Shown here: positions 38,136-47,170 of the stretch, piece by piece | How positions within the stretch are numbered: position 1 is the first letter of the stretch | Layout: each line of letters opens with the position of its first letter | NCBI RefSeq assembly: GCF_000737765.1 | Contig: NZ_JPRI01000003.1 | Span: forward strand, 186,001-250,000 | Source of the DNA: Chryseobacterium vrystaatense | GTDB taxonomy: Bacteria > Bacteroidota > Bacteroidia > Flavobacteriales > Weeksellaceae | Reading direction: 5' to 3' | DNA: 64,000 nucleotides | Notes under the pieces: model-generated | Seen by the model: the letters and a program-made list of their open reading frames with translations, nothing else | Database searches by the model: none | Told to the model about the DNA's origin: nothing | Program-made: the position numbers and the translations under genes

Positions 38136-39341
38136 CTAGCTAAGCTCAAATAACGTGATTTCCGGTAATACACCCACTCTTCCCGGGTATCCCAGTACTC
38201 CAAAGCCTCTGTTTACATACAGGAACTTACCTTCACTTTCATACAAATCAGCCCATTTTGGATAGCGGTACTGTACCGGAGACCATTTTACGTTTTTCAG
38301 ATCAATGCCAAATTGCATTCCATGGGTATGTCCTGAAAGAGTCAGGTGGATGTTTCCTGGGTGCTTTTTGACAACATAATCGAAATGAGTAGGATCATGG
38401 CTCATGAGAATCTTTGGAGCAGATTCCGGTACGCCTTTCAGAGCGTCATCTATTTTCCCGAATTGAGGGAATGGTTTCAGTCCCCAGTTTTCCACACCAA
38501 GAATGTAAAGCTTCTCTCCATCTCTGTCGATCACTCTGTTTTCATTTCTCAGCATGTCAAAACCTGCCTGTTTTTCATATTCGATAAGCGTGTCGAGATT
38601 TTTCTTTTTAGCATCAAGAGACGTCCATGTCACGTAATCACCATAGTCGTGATTTCCAAGCACTGCCAGTTTCCCGTCTTTTGCTTTAATCTTTGAGAAC
38701 AATGGAATGAACGGTTTGAATTCATCGGCAATATTATTCACCATATCTCCCGTGAAAAGAACAAGGTCCGGATTCTGTTCATTGATCAGATCGACAGCGT
38801 GTTGCAGCTTAGATGGATCTGAAAAACTGCCGCTGTGGACATCAGAGATCTGGATTACCTTATAGCCTTTGAATTTTTTTGAAAGTCCCGGAATTTTTAC
38901 TTTTATTCTTCTTACCGTATGCCTGTATTTTCCGAATGTGATCCCATCGATGAAAAGAGCAGAAAGAACACCACCAAGACCCAGTCCTACAATGCTTAGA
39001 AACTTACGTCTTTCGGGGAAGAAATTTTCTTTCGGCTGTGTTAATCCGATCAGATATCCTCCGGTTCTGAAAATATCATCAATTAATAAAAACAGAACGA
39101 TGAAAACTTTAGGAAGAATAAAAATCAGGAATAATGAAATGGCGATCTGAGCCCTCATTGAACTTCTGTCTGACCGTTGGAAATGAGTTACCTCATACGC
39201 GAAGATTCCGTAAACAGCCAAAGATACCATCCAATATCCAAGTCTTATCCAGAAATTGTCAGTTAAGGTCCTTATAGCCTGATAGATATAAATCTCCAGT
39301 ACGAGGAAGATAGCGGCAATGATTAAAAAATTTCTCTGCAT
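38136..39341 (-). CDS. Membrane-anchored metallophosphoesterase
   Basis: 401 residues from the ATG at 39341; a GTG at 39362 would add seven. About four N-terminal membrane helices (1-110) are followed by a calcineurin-like phosphoesterase domain (about 160-390) with the metal-binding series ISDVHSG, FTGDMVN, LGNHDYG, MSHDP and LSGHTHGMQFG. It resembles YaeI, a possible UDP-diacylglucosamine or nucleotide phosphodiesterase. The substrate is unknown. It is transcribed alone. Confidence 0.88.
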   Translation of the reverse strand: MQRNFLIIAAIFLVLEIYIYQAIRTLTDNFWIRLGYWMVSLAVYGIFAYEVTHFQRSDRSSMRAQIAISLFLIFILPKVFIVLFLLIDDIFRTGGYLIGLTQPKENFFPERRKFLSIVGLGLGGVLSALFIDGITFGKYRHTVRRIKVKIPGLSKKFKGYKVIQISDVHSGSFSDPSKLQHAVDLINEQNPDLVLFTGDMVNNIADEFKPFIPLFSKIKAKDGKLAVLGNHDYGDYVTWTSLDAKKKNLDTLIEYEKQAGFDMLRNENRVIDRDGEKLYILGVENWGLKPFPQFGKIDDALKGVPESAPKILMSHDPTHFDYVVKKHPGNIHLTLSGHTHGMQFGIDLKNVKWSPVQYRYPKWADLYESEGKFLYVNRGFGVLGYPGRVGVLPEITLFELS

Positions 39342-39408
39342 GATAAAATCTAAAAAAAGCACAAAGAATATGTTTCCCTGTGCTTAATATTTTTATTTAT
39401 TAATATTT

Positions 39409-40476
39409 TTAAGGAAATCTGTAAACGATAGCATTGATGTTCATTCCGGCACCTACCGAAGTCATCACAATGTTACCTTTATCTTTAAACGTTTGACCTT
39501 CCATTTTTCCTTTAATTATTAAATCATACATGGTAGGAATGGTTGCTACAGATGTATTTCCAAGGTTCTGGATCGTCATAGGGGAAATGGCATGGTCGTA
39601 ATCTTTCACATCGTAAAGTTTGTGAAGTCTTTCGATCATTGCGTAATCCATCTTGGCATTAGCCTGGTGGATAAGGATTTTATCAATATCTTCAATAGAA
39701 AGCCCTGCGTCTCCAATAGTTTCCTTGATTGCAGAAGGGACATTTTTAAGTGCATATTCATAGATTTTTCTACCCTGCATTCTTACGTAAAGGCGTCTCT
39801 GGTCTACATTTTCATTAATAGATGGAGCGTTTTCCAGATAGCATAATTCAGGACCGTTGTCGCAGATGGTGTTGTGGGCAATAATACCTACGTTTTCCTG
39901 ATCTGTAGCCTGTACAATCACTGCACCTGCACCATCAGCAAAGATCATTCTGTTTCTGTCGTGCGGGTCTGTAACACGGCTTAACGTTTCTGCTCCTACT
40001 ACAAGAATAGTTTTTGCTGCTTTTGCTTTGATCAGATTGTCTGCAAGGATCATCGCTTCTACCCATCCCGGACATCCGAAAATCATATCATAAGTGACAC
40101 ATTTTCTGTTTTTAATACCCAGTTTGTTTTTCACTCTTGCTGCCATATTGGGCATGAAATTCACATATCCGTCTACAGTAACTTCTCCAAAGTTGCTTGC
40201 GTAAATAATATAGTCAAGTTCTTCGCCGTCTGTTTTAGCGTCCTCCAAGGCCGCTTTTGCAGCTTCGTAACCGATCTGTGAGTTGGAAAGATCGTCTTCT
40301 ATAAATCTCCTGTTTTCTATTTCTGTGATTTCTACAAACTTTGCAATGGTTTCTTCTGCAGGTTTATCAATCTTAACTCCGTCTTCAGTGTAGAATTCAG
40401 AATCCATGAAATAGTCTCTACCAATAACTCTGTTAGGAATATAGGATCCGGAACCAATAATGATCGTATTCGGCAT
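39409..40476 (-). CDS. 3-oxoacyl-ACP synthase III family protein
   Basis: 355 residues of the FabH-like thiolase fold. The catalytic Cys is in MIFGCPGWVEA, His in LIHQANAKMD and Asn in NLGNTSVAT, so it should be active. The N-terminus IIIGSGSYIPNRVIG is typical. At 355 it is longer than housekeeping FabH, and it carries insertions around residues 20-60, so it may be a branched-chain or specialised ketoacyl synthase rather than the main FabH. It is single and divergent from the gene at 40578. Confidence 0.88.
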   Translation of the reverse strand: MPNTIIIGSGSYIPNRVIGRDYFMDSEFYTEDGVKIDKPAEETIAKFVEITEIENRRFIEDDLSNSQIGYEAAKAALEDAKTDGEELDYIIYASNFGEVTVDGYVNFMPNMAARVKNKLGIKNRKCVTYDMIFGCPGWVEAMILADNLIKAKAAKTILVVGAETLSRVTDPHDRNRMIFADGAGAVIVQATDQENVGIIAHNTICDNGPELCYLENAPSINENVDQRRLYVRMQGRKIYEYALKNVPSAIKETIGDAGLSIEDIDKILIHQANAKMDYAMIERLHKLYDVKDYDHAISPMTIQNLGNTSVATIPTMYDLIIKGKMEGQTFKDKGNIVMTSVGAGMNINAIVYRFP

Positions 40477-40577
40477 TCGTTTAAATGATTTTTTAAAGAT
40501 GCAAAGTTAATAATTAATATTAATAACAGAGAATTAAAAATATTATTAAATTTGCAAAAATTGTACTTTACAAGCGT

Positions 40578-41147
40578 ATGAAAAACAACTCGTCCTTAAA
40601 AGGCTTACTTATTGCAGCTGTGGTGTTTATCGTTGCCTTTGGGGTCTACTTCTTTTTTTTGGCAAAGAAAAATTATTTTCTGGTAGACAACCCTACTCCC
40701 AATACTTATTATTTTAAGATCAATAACGGTTCTGAAGGAATTATTTCGGCGGGGCAATTCGTTCATGTGGATGTTAAACAGGGAAAAAATTCGATCAAGG
40801 TATTTGATCAGAACAAAAAAATGCTTTATGATTCTGCATTTGAGGTGAATAAGATCCGTGGTCTGATAAACATTGCCCATCAGGATTATTATATTAATGA
40901 TCAATATTATGGATACAATCTTAAAAAAGATTCATTACTTTTGACCCTGAACAAAATCACAATTGACGGAAAAGTTTATTTTGGGGGAGCAAGATACTTC
41001 AACAAGCTGTACACCGAAGATTTTTACTACAATGTAGATGAAGATTACGATCAGTTGATCAAGAATATTCAAAAAGTAGAATCAAGATCAAAGATCTTCA
41101 GAAAGCAGGATTTCCTAAATTATTACAAAGAATATTACAAGTTTTAA
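40578..41147 (+). CDS. Hypothetical protein with one membrane anchor
   Basis: 189 residues that I do not recognise. One N-terminal membrane helix (about 8-28) is followed by a soluble domain of about 160 residues facing the periplasm, with beta-rich, Tyr/Asn-rich sequence (TYYFKINNGSEG, YYINDQYYGYNLKKDS). It lies 3 bp before menG and could be in its operon with porT. Confidence 0.7.
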   Translation: MKNNSSLKGLLIAAVVFIVAFGVYFFFLAKKNYFLVDNPTPNTYYFKINNGSEGIISAGQFVHVDVKQGKNSIKVFDQNKKMLYDSAFEVNKIRGLINIAHQDYYINDQYYGYNLKKDSLLLTLNKITIDGKVYFGGARYFNKLYTEDFYYNVDEDYDQLIKNIQKVESRSKIFRKQDFLNYYKEYYKF

Positions 41148-41150
41148 GTT

Positions 41151-41882
41151 TTGACAAAAGATATTACCAAAGTTACTCCCTACAATTCTGAGGCTACCAA
41201 AAAGAGCCAGGTAGAGGATATGTTCGACAATATTGCACCGAAGTATGACCTTCTGAATCATGTTTTATCTATGAAAATTGATGTTTTATGGAGAAATACA
41301 TTGGTGAAAATGATGAAAAAAGACAACCCGCAGGAAGTGCTGGATGTCGCTACAGGAACGGGAGATTTAGCAATCACAATTGAAAAAGGAACCGATGCAA
41401 AAGTAATTGGTTTGGATTTATCACAACAAATGCTGAATGTTGGCGTTATTAAAATAAAAAAACTTAAATTAGACGGCAAAATTTCCATGCAAAAAGGGGA
41501 TGCAGAAAATTTACCTTTCGAGGACAATAGATTTGATGCTGTTTCCGTTGCATTTGGAGTGAGGAATTTTGAAAACCTTACCAAAGGTTTAGCAGAATTA
41601 AGAAGAGTAGTTAAAGATAACAAGAGTGTTTATATACTGGAGTTTTCAAAGGTTGAGGGGTTCTTAGGTCCATTTTATATGTTTTATTTCAGAAACATAT
41701 TACCTGCCATCGGCAGATTGGTATCCAAAGATAATAGGGCGTATACATACCTTCCGGATTCTGTAAATGCTTTTCCTTTCGGGGAAAAGATGAAGCAAAT
41801 TCTTTTAGATACAGGATTTAAGAAAGTAGAATATAAAAAGCTAAGTTTAGGTATAGCCACAATTTATAAAGCAACAAAGTAA
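41151..41882 (+). CDS. menG: Demethylmenaquinone methyltransferase
   Basis: 243 residues of the UbiE/MenG family. The N-terminal EDMFDNIAPKYDLLNHVLSM, the SAM-binding VLDVATGTGDLAI and AENLPFEDNRFDAVSVAFGVRN are diagnostic. It methylates demethylmenaquinone, the last step in menaquinone synthesis, which fits an organism using cytochrome bd with menaquinol. The start is TTG at 41151: the sequence TKDITKVTPYNSE upstream of the first ATG is that expected for the family. It is followed 3 bp later by porT. Confidence 0.94.
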   Translation: MTKDITKVTPYNSEATKKSQVEDMFDNIAPKYDLLNHVLSMKIDVLWRNTLVKMMKKDNPQEVLDVATGTGDLAITIEKGTDAKVIGLDLSQQMLNVGVIKIKKLKLDGKISMQKGDAENLPFEDNRFDAVSVAFGVRNFENLTKGLAELRRVVKDNKSVYILEFSKVEGFLGPFYMFYFRNILPAIGRLVSKDNRAYTYLPDSVNAFPFGEKMKQILLDTGFKKVEYKKLSLGIATIYKATK

Positions 41883-41885
41883 CCT

Positions 41886-42668
41886 ATGAATAAATTTCTA
41901 TTAAGAGCACTGGTTTTAGCCTCAGTTAACATTGCAGTTTTTGCAGATGCACAATTCAGAACCCGAAACAGAATGGATAAGTTGGAAGACTTTGACGAGC
42001 AAAAATTCAGTTGGGGTTTTTATTTGAACGGCAACAGGCTAGACTACCGTATCGTCCTTCATCCAAGATATGGTGCGGAAGGTAATCAGAATCTTGTTAA
42101 ATCTAGAGAAAGCTACAGTTTCGGGGCAGGTTTGATCGCCAAGTGGAGACTGAATGACTATCTGGATTTAAGATTGGAGCCAGGCTTGCAATTTGCTCAA
42201 AGGCAGTTGACTTTTAATACCCAGTCCAACGACCAGTATGCAGCTGGAACACTAACTAATCCGCCTTTTTTCCCAATTGCTTTAACAGAGAAAGATAAAG
42301 TAAGAGAAATTAAATCTACCCTGGTTGATGTGCCCGTATTATTGGAACTTCACGGTCAGAGATGGTACAATTCAAGACCTTATATTGCGGCAGGGGTAAA
42401 TTATATTGTGAACCTTCAGTCTAATTCAGATTCTGAAGATGACAACATGCAGCAGGTTTTCAGATCCACGACACATAATTTTGCATGGTCGGCGGAAGTG
42501 GGAATCCAGTTTTATTTCAATAAATTTAAACTGACTCCAGCGGTGAGAGGAACTTTCTTCATGAACAATGAGAAAGTGGCTGATAACGCGACTACACCTC
42601 CTTACTGGGCAACGGCAATGTCTACGCTTCAGACGAGAGCGGTTATGTTTGTTCTGAAATTTGAATAA
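41886..42668 (+). CDS. porT: Type IX secretion system protein PorT
   Basis: 260 residues. A signal peptide (about 1-22, FADAQ) is followed by an outer-membrane beta-barrel with alternating hydrophobic strands (FSWGFYLNGN, YSFGAGLIAKWRL, PYIAAGVNYIVN) and an aromatic-terminated end (VMFVLKFE). PorT/SprT is a required part of the type IX secretion system, which exports proteins to the cell surface and drives gliding in many Bacteroidota. The pair with menG is one I remember as common in the phylum. The call leans on this position as well as on the barrel pattern. Confidence 0.85.
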   Translation: MNKFLLRALVLASVNIAVFADAQFRTRNRMDKLEDFDEQKFSWGFYLNGNRLDYRIVLHPRYGAEGNQNLVKSRESYSFGAGLIAKWRLNDYLDLRLEPGLQFAQRQLTFNTQSNDQYAAGTLTNPPFFPIALTEKDKVREIKSTLVDVPVLLELHGQRWYNSRPYIAAGVNYIVNLQSNSDSEDDNMQQVFRSTTHNFAWSAEVGIQFYFNKFKLTPAVRGTFFMNNEKVADNATTPPYWATAMSTLQTRAVMFVLKFE

Positions 42669-42686
42669 AATATATTCAATAAAAAT

Positions 42687-42720
42687 ACAAAAGGAGGTGC
42701 ATCTGCATCTCCTTTTTTGT
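42687..42720 (+). terminator. Terminator after porT
   Basis: ACAAAAGGAGGTGCA pairs with TGCATCTCCTTTTTTGT across a 2-nt loop, with one G-T mismatch and a T-run. Confidence 0.85.
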
Positions 42721-42807
42721 AACCAAATCAAAATATAGAGACATTTATTTTTGTTACTGTTATTATTTTTTTATTTTTGCTACTAGTTAGAATATAGAAA
42801 ACCTGAA

Positions 42808-43110
42808 ATGCTTCAAGATTTAGAAAACAATTTTTCAGAATTAGAAAGAAAGATTTTCCTTTTACAAAAGAATTATAAAAATCTTACTGAAAGATTATCA
42901 GACCTAAGTGTGGAGCATGAAGAACTGAAAACGAAATATGATGAGGAAAGGAGAAGAAATCAGGTATTAGCAGAAGAACAAAAAAATATAAAACTTTATT
43001 CAGCAATATCAGGGAATCCTGAACACAACAGGTTAATGAAAAACCATATCAACAGATTGGTAAAAGAAATTGACTTCTGTATTGCACAGCTTCAAAACAG
43101 TGGATTATAA
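42808..43110 (+). CDS. Coiled-coil protein preceding zapA
   Basis: 100 residues that are nearly all heptad-like helix (LENNFSELERKIFLLQKNY, LSVEHEELKTKYDEERRRN), ending in a short C-terminal segment. Its stop codon overlaps the zapA ATG by one base, so the two are co-translated. It may be a division partner comparable in size and shape to ZapB, but no clear homology is visible. Confidence 0.75.
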   Translation: MLQDLENNFSELERKIFLLQKNYKNLTERLSDLSVEHEELKTKYDEERRRNQVLAEEQKNIKLYSAISGNPEHNRLMKNHINRLVKEIDFCIAQLQNSGL

Positions 43111-43397
43111 TGGATGTAAGAAGAATAACCATCAACATTGCAGGAAGGGTATATCCGCTGAACGTACCGGCAGCAGAGGAGGAAACTCTGCGTAAGGTAG
43201 GAAAGCAGATCGAAAATATGATTAAAGATTTTGAACAGAACTTCGATGTAAGAGACAAACAAGATGCTTTGGCTATGTGTGCCCTTAAATTGGGAACCAA
43301 CGCTGAAGTCGTTTCTCTGAACTACGAAAAAAATATAAATTCTACCAACGAAAGATTAGTGAAGATTAATCAGTCGTTGAATGAAATTGGGAAATAG
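43110..43397 (+). CDS. zapA: Cell division protein ZapA
   Basis: 95 residues. The start MDVRRITINIAGRVYPLNVP and the EEETLRKVGKQIENMI helix are typical ZapA; the C-terminal part is a coiled coil. It cross-links FtsZ filaments at the division site. It is followed by a 6S-type RNA, as zapA is in E. coli. Confidence 0.9.
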   Translation: MDVRRITINIAGRVYPLNVPAAEEETLRKVGKQIENMIKDFEQNFDVRDKQDALAMCALKLGTNAEVVSLNYEKNINSTNERLVKINQSLNEIGK

Positions 43398-43418
43398 ATT
43401 TTTTTTCCCATCAGACTG

Positions 43419-43588
43419 CCTACAATAATTCTAACACATTTAAGGTAAACTCAACGCTAAACAATTACCGAGCAAATGTCCGCTGAATGGCGTGCCGGGT
43501 CTTCCCGGATTACAGACAGAGGAAATCAGTTCAAATCGTGTTGATTAGGAGTTTACTCTCAATCCCTGAATTGTTGTAGGTTTTTTTT
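43419..43588 (+). ncRNA. ssrS: 6S-type regulatory RNA (6S-Flavo like)
   Basis: A long imperfect hairpin of about 162 nt. The terminal helix pairs CCTACAATAATTC (43419-43431) with GAATTGTTGTAGG (43568-43580), one T-G. An inner helix pairs GTAAACTC (43445-43452) with GAGTTTAC (43549-43556). A small apical hairpin has CCGGG around CTT. The end is a T-run, so it is also the terminator. Size, the rod shape with a central loop, and its place just after zapA match 6S RNA, which mimics an open promoter and binds RNA polymerase. It has no open frame of note. Confidence 0.85.
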
Positions 43589-43628
43589 ATTTAGATAAGT
43601 GTAAGACAATTAAAACTCAATATATATT

Positions 43629-45197
43629 ATGACAACAGCCATTATAGTCGGCGTTATTTGCTTAGTTATTGGCGCGGTGATAGGGATTCTTTTCTCTAAG
43701 AGCTCGCTGAATACAAAGGCAAAATTTATTGTAGATGATGCAAAGAAAAATGCCGAAAACCTTATAGAAAAAGCAAATGTTCAAGCTGAATCCATAAAGA
43801 AAGAAAAGAACCTACAGGCCAAAGAAAAATTCCTGGAACTGAAATCTCAGCACGATGCAGATATCCAATCTCGTGAGAGAAAAATGCAGGAAGTAGAAAA
43901 AAGAACCAAAGACAAAGAACACAAGCTTAATGACGAGCTCAGCAAAACTGGAAAACTTGAAAAAGATCTGGACAAGCAGATTGCAGATTATGCCAAGAAA
44001 AACGAAATCCTGGAGAGAAAACAGCAGGAACTTGATGTAGCTACGACGAAGAAAGTGGAGATTCTGGAAAAAATTTCCAATTACACGGCAGAAGAAGCCA
44101 AAGCAGAATTGGTAGAAACCATGAAAGCTGAAGCTAAAACAAGAGCCCAGGCACACGTTCAGGGGATCATGGAAGAAGCGCAATTAAATGCTAAGAATGA
44201 AGCCAGAAAAATCGTTATCCAAACCATTCAGAGAATAGGAACAGAACAGGCTATTGAAAATTCAGTATCTGTTTTCAATATTGAGTCTGATGAAGTAAAA
44301 GGAAGGATTATTGGTAGAGAAGGTAGAAATATCCGTGCTTTAGAAGCTATGACAGGAGTGGAAATCATCGTTGATGATACCCCGGAAGCTATCCTTCTTT
44401 CATGTTTTGATCCAGTGAGAAGAGAGATCGCAAGATTATCCCTTCACAGATTGGTAACGGATGGTAGAATCCACCCGGCAAGAATCGAGGAAGTAGTAGA
44501 AAAAACTAAAAAGCAGATCGAAGAAGAGATCATTGAAGTAGGAAAAAGAACGATCATTGATTTAGGTATCCACGGATTACACCCGGAACTGATCAAGATC
44601 ATCGGTAGAATGAAATACCGTTCTTCTTATGGGCAAAACCTATTGCAGCACTCAAGAGAAGTAGCAAATATTGCTGCGACCATGGCTGCTGAATTAGGAT
44701 TGAACGTGAAATTAGCTAAAAGAGCAGGTCTATTGCACGATATTGGTAAAGTTCCTGAGCAGGAGTCTGAACTTCCTCACGCTCTATTAGGAATGCAGTG
44801 GGCTGAAAAATATGGTGAAAATGCAGAAGTTGTTAATGCAATCGGAGCGCACCATGACGAAATTGAAATGAAGTCATTATTATCACCGATCATCCAGGTT
44901 GCCGATGCGATCTCAGGAGCAAGACCGGGAGCAAGAAGACAGGTACTTGAATCTTATATTCAGAGACTGAAAGATCTTGAATCTGCTGCATTAAGTTTCG
45001 ATGGCGTATCAAGCGCTTATGCGATCCAGGCAGGTAGAGAACTGAGAGTAATGGTAGAAAGTGGAAAAGTGAATGACGAAGTTGCTAATCAGCTTTCTTA
45101 CGATATCTCTGAAAAAATTCAGAATGAACTGACCTATCCGGGACAGGTAAAAGTAACAGTAATCAGAGAGACGAGAGCTGTGAATATTGCCAGATAA
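43629..45197 (+). CDS. rny: Ribonuclease Y
   Basis: 522 residues. An N-terminal membrane helix (about 3-24) is followed by a long coiled coil (about 30-200), a KH domain ([18 protein letters not shown]) and an HD domain with [10 protein letters not shown]. It is a membrane-bound endonuclease that starts mRNA decay. It follows the 6S-type RNA by 40 bp and is probably a separate transcript. A good stem-loop terminator follows. Confidence 0.96.
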   Translation: MTTAIIVGVICLVIGAVIGILFSKSSLNTKAKFIVDDAKKNAENLIEKANVQAESIKKEKNLQAKEKFLELKSQHDADIQSRERKMQEVEKRTKDKEHKLNDELSKTGKLEKDLDKQIADYAKKNEILERKQQELDVATTKKVEILEKISNYTAEEAKAELVETMKAEAKTRAQAHVQGIMEEAQLNAKNEARKIVIQTIQRIGTEQAIENSVSVFNIESDEVKGRIIGREGRNIRALEAMTGVEIIVDDTPEAILLSCFDPVRREIARLSLHRLVTDGRIHPARIEEVVEKTKKQIEEEIIEVGKRTIIDLGIHGLHPELIKIIGRMKYRSSYGQNLLQHSREVANIAATMAAELGLNVKLAKRAGLLHDIGKVPEQESELPHALLGMQWAEKYGENAEVVNAIGAHHDEIEMKSLLSPIIQVADAISGARPGARRQVLESYIQRLKDLESAALSFDGVSSAYAIQAGRELRVMVESGKVNDEVANQLSYDISEKIQNELTYPGQVKVTVIRETRAVNIAR

Positions 45198-45219
45198 TAA
45201 CAGAATAAAGATATTTTAT

Positions 45220-45250
45220 AAAAACCTTTCAAGAAATTGAAAGGTTTTTT
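45220..45250 (+). terminator. Terminator after rny
   Basis: AAAAACCTTTCAA pairs with TTGAAAGGTTTTT around GAAA. The stem is almost the same as that at 46858-46888. Confidence 0.88.
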
Positions 45251-45270
45251 ATTTTTATCAAAACTTAAAA

Positions 45271-46512
45271 ATGCAAGAACTGTCTTTGTCTTCAAAACTC
45301 AAGTACATCTTTTCGATCCCTGTTATTATTTCAGCTCTGGGCTATTTTGTAGATATCTATGACCTCCTTTTATTCGGAATCGTCAGAATTCCCAGTTTAA
45401 AAGCGTTAGGTTTGAATCCTGATGCTGACGGAACCTTTATCCTCAACTGTCAGATGGTTGGACTTCTGATTGGTGGAGTGTTCTGGGGAATCTTTGGAGA
45501 CAAAAAAGGAAGACTTTCCGTACTTTTTGGTTCCATCTTAGTCTATTCGTTAGCCAATATCGCCTGTGGATTTTTACCTTATTTTCCCAAAGAGCATTTG
45601 GTGTATCAATATGCCGGTTTAAGGTTTATCGCAGGAATAGGACTCGCCGGAGAGCTTGGAGCAGGAATTACCCTCGTTTCTGAAAGTCTGCCGAAGAATT
45701 TAAGAGCTATCGGAACTTCTGTTGTAGCCGGATTTGGGCTGATGGGTGCTGTTGTAGCTCAGCTTACTGTGGAACTCGCCGGTGGCTGGAATATTTCTTA
45801 CATCATCGGAGGAATCATGGGAATTATGCTGCTGTTACTGAGAATCAGTGTTTCAGAATCCGGTATTTATAAGAATATTGTTCATAAAAGTGTTTCCAAA
45901 GGAAATTTTCTCTCCTTCTTTACCAATAAAGACCGTTTGACCAGATATCTTAAATGTATTGCGGTAGGATTACCTACCTGGTACTGTATAGGGATTCTTG
46001 CCGTTTTAGCCAATCAGTTTGCCCCTGAATTAGGAATAAAGGATCTTAATCCGGGAAAAGCCATTATGTGGGCTTATGTGGGGATTTCTGTCGGTGACCT
46101 CATGAGCGGCTTTATTTCCCATGCATTGAAATCCCGGAAAATGGCTATTTTTTATATGTTACTGTTCACAATATTAGGAGTTGCGGTCATGTTGTTCGGG
46201 AATACCAATACAGAAACAAAATACTATATGTTCTGTGTTTGGCTGGGCTTGGGCACAGGCTATTGGGCGATGTTTGTCACTCTGGCAGCAGAACAGTTTG
46301 GAACTAACATCAGAAATACGGCAACAACAACCGTCCCCAATATGGTAAGAGGCCTGGTACCTTTGATGATTCTTGCCTTTGATCTCTTGAAAAATAATTT
46401 TACGGTCATCATTAGTGCAGCCATTGTAGGTATTGTTGTGTTTGGACTTGCTTTCTATTCATCCCTCACCATTTCGGAAACCCACAACAAAGACCTGGAA
46501 TTTACCGAGTAA
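45271..46512 (+). CDS. Major facilitator superfamily transporter
   Basis: 413 residues with 11-12 predicted membrane segments. GDKKGRLSVLFGSIL between segments 2 and 3 is the MFS motif A variant, followed by GLRFIAGIGLAGELGAGITLVSESLP, typical of sugar/metabolite:H+ carriers. The substrate cannot be told. It is 20 bp after the rny terminator and has no partner gene. A link with the peptides that follow is possible but unsupported. Confidence 0.85.
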   Translation: MQELSLSSKLKYIFSIPVIISALGYFVDIYDLLLFGIVRIPSLKALGLNPDADGTFILNCQMVGLLIGGVFWGIFGDKKGRLSVLFGSILVYSLANIACGFLPYFPKEHLVYQYAGLRFIAGIGLAGELGAGITLVSESLPKNLRAIGTSVVAGFGLMGAVVAQLTVELAGGWNISYIIGGIMGIMLLLLRISVSESGIYKNIVHKSVSKGNFLSFFTNKDRLTRYLKCIAVGLPTWYCIGILAVLANQFAPELGIKDLNPGKAIMWAYVGISVGDLMSGFISHALKSRKMAIFYMLLFTILGVAVMLFGNTNTETKYYMFCVWLGLGTGYWAMFVTLAAEQFGTNIRNTATTTVPNMVRGLVPLMILAFDLLKNNFTVIISAAIVGIVVFGLAFYSSLTISETHNKDLEFTE

Positions 46513-46603
46513 TATAGCTGTTTGGCTGTAATGGGTGGACTTATAAGTGTAAGAAAATGAATAAATTAACATTTTGTTATGTCTTAAATAATCAGTAATT
46601 GTT

Positions 46604-46611
46604 TACTTTTG
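46604..46611 (+). promoter_or_regulatory. Probable -7 box TACTTTTG of peptide gene 1
   Basis: TACTTTTG followed by AAAGTAA is 46 bp upstream of the ATG at 46658. The sister gene has TAACTTTG followed by AAAAGTAA at the equivalent place, so the two promoters look like copies. Confidence 0.6.
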
Positions 46612-46657
46612 AAAGTAAAGGAACTTAATTCTATTGTTTAATTAAAATCAAAACATC

Positions 46658-46843
46658 ATGTCACAGGAAATTTTAAAAAGAGCAAAAAAGTTGAAAAAGG
46701 ATGACCTTAAAAACATTATTGGGGGAGTCGGAGGAGCAATCATCCCGGATCTTTCAAAATGTGGCTGCAGCTGTACAGGAGCAGTGACAGGCCCGTCATA
46801 TTGTGTGAAATATAAAAAATGCCTGCAGGTAATGACCTGTTAA
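46658..46843 (+). CDS. Double-glycine leader, six-Cys peptide 1 (bacteriocin-like)
   Basis: 61 residues. The N-terminal part is charged, with KLKKDDLKNIIGG ending in Gly-Gly at 22-23, a leader of the type cut by C39 peptidase exporters. The mature part carries six cysteines: CGCSC, then GPSYCV, then C with QVMTC at the end. The spacing is identical in the peptide at 47171. Such genes are common in Chryseobacterium as 'bacteriocin-like proteins' with unknown activity. No C39 ABC exporter or modifying enzyme lies in this window. It has its own promoter and terminator. Confidence 0.82.
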   Translation: MSQEILKRAKKLKKDDLKNIIGGVGGAIIPDLSKCGCSCTGAVTGPSYCVKYKKCLQVMTC

Positions 46844-46857
46844 TAAAAAGAATCAGT

Positions 46858-46888
46858 AAAACCTTTCAAGTAATTGAAAGGTTTTTTT
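46858..46888 (+). terminator. Terminator after peptide gene 1
   Basis: AAAACCTTTCAA pairs with TTGAAAGGTTTT over GTAA, followed by T. The stem is nearly the same as the terminator after rny. Confidence 0.88.
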
Positions 46889-47084
46889 AGCAGGGCTTAA
46901 GAGTCTTTGGAACAAATCACAACTTCTTTCAAAAAAACCTGTTGCCATTCTTCTGGACAGTTGGACATCAAAGCTGTTTGAAATAGCAGAATCACATAAC
47001 TGTTTAAGAAATGTTAACGATCATGATTTCGTTTATAATGTAATAAAGACAATGGTATCAGGGAATTATTTAAATTTTATTTAA
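46878..47084 (+). other. Coding-like open frame without a start, between the two peptide genes
   Basis: From 46878 to the TAA at 47082-47084 one frame is open for 68 codons and reads like protein (KKPVAILLDSWTSKLFEIAE, then NCLRNVNDHDFVYNVIKTMV). There is no usable start codon except a late ATG, and it begins inside a terminator. It may be the remnant of a lost gene; the rest of 46844-47170 shows only promoter elements. Confidence 0.3.
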
Positions 47085-47112
47085 ATTATGTTGCGAATAA
47101 TTAATATTTGTT

Positions 47113-47120
47113 TAACTTTG
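47113..47120 (+). promoter_or_regulatory. Probable -7 box TAACTTTG of peptide gene 2
   Basis: TAACTTTG matches TAnnTTTG, 50 bp upstream of the ATG at 47171. Position and flanks resemble the box of peptide gene 1. Confidence 0.6.
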
Positions 47121-47170
47121 AAAAGTAACAAAACTATAATTTTTAATCTCAAACCAAATCATTTATCACT

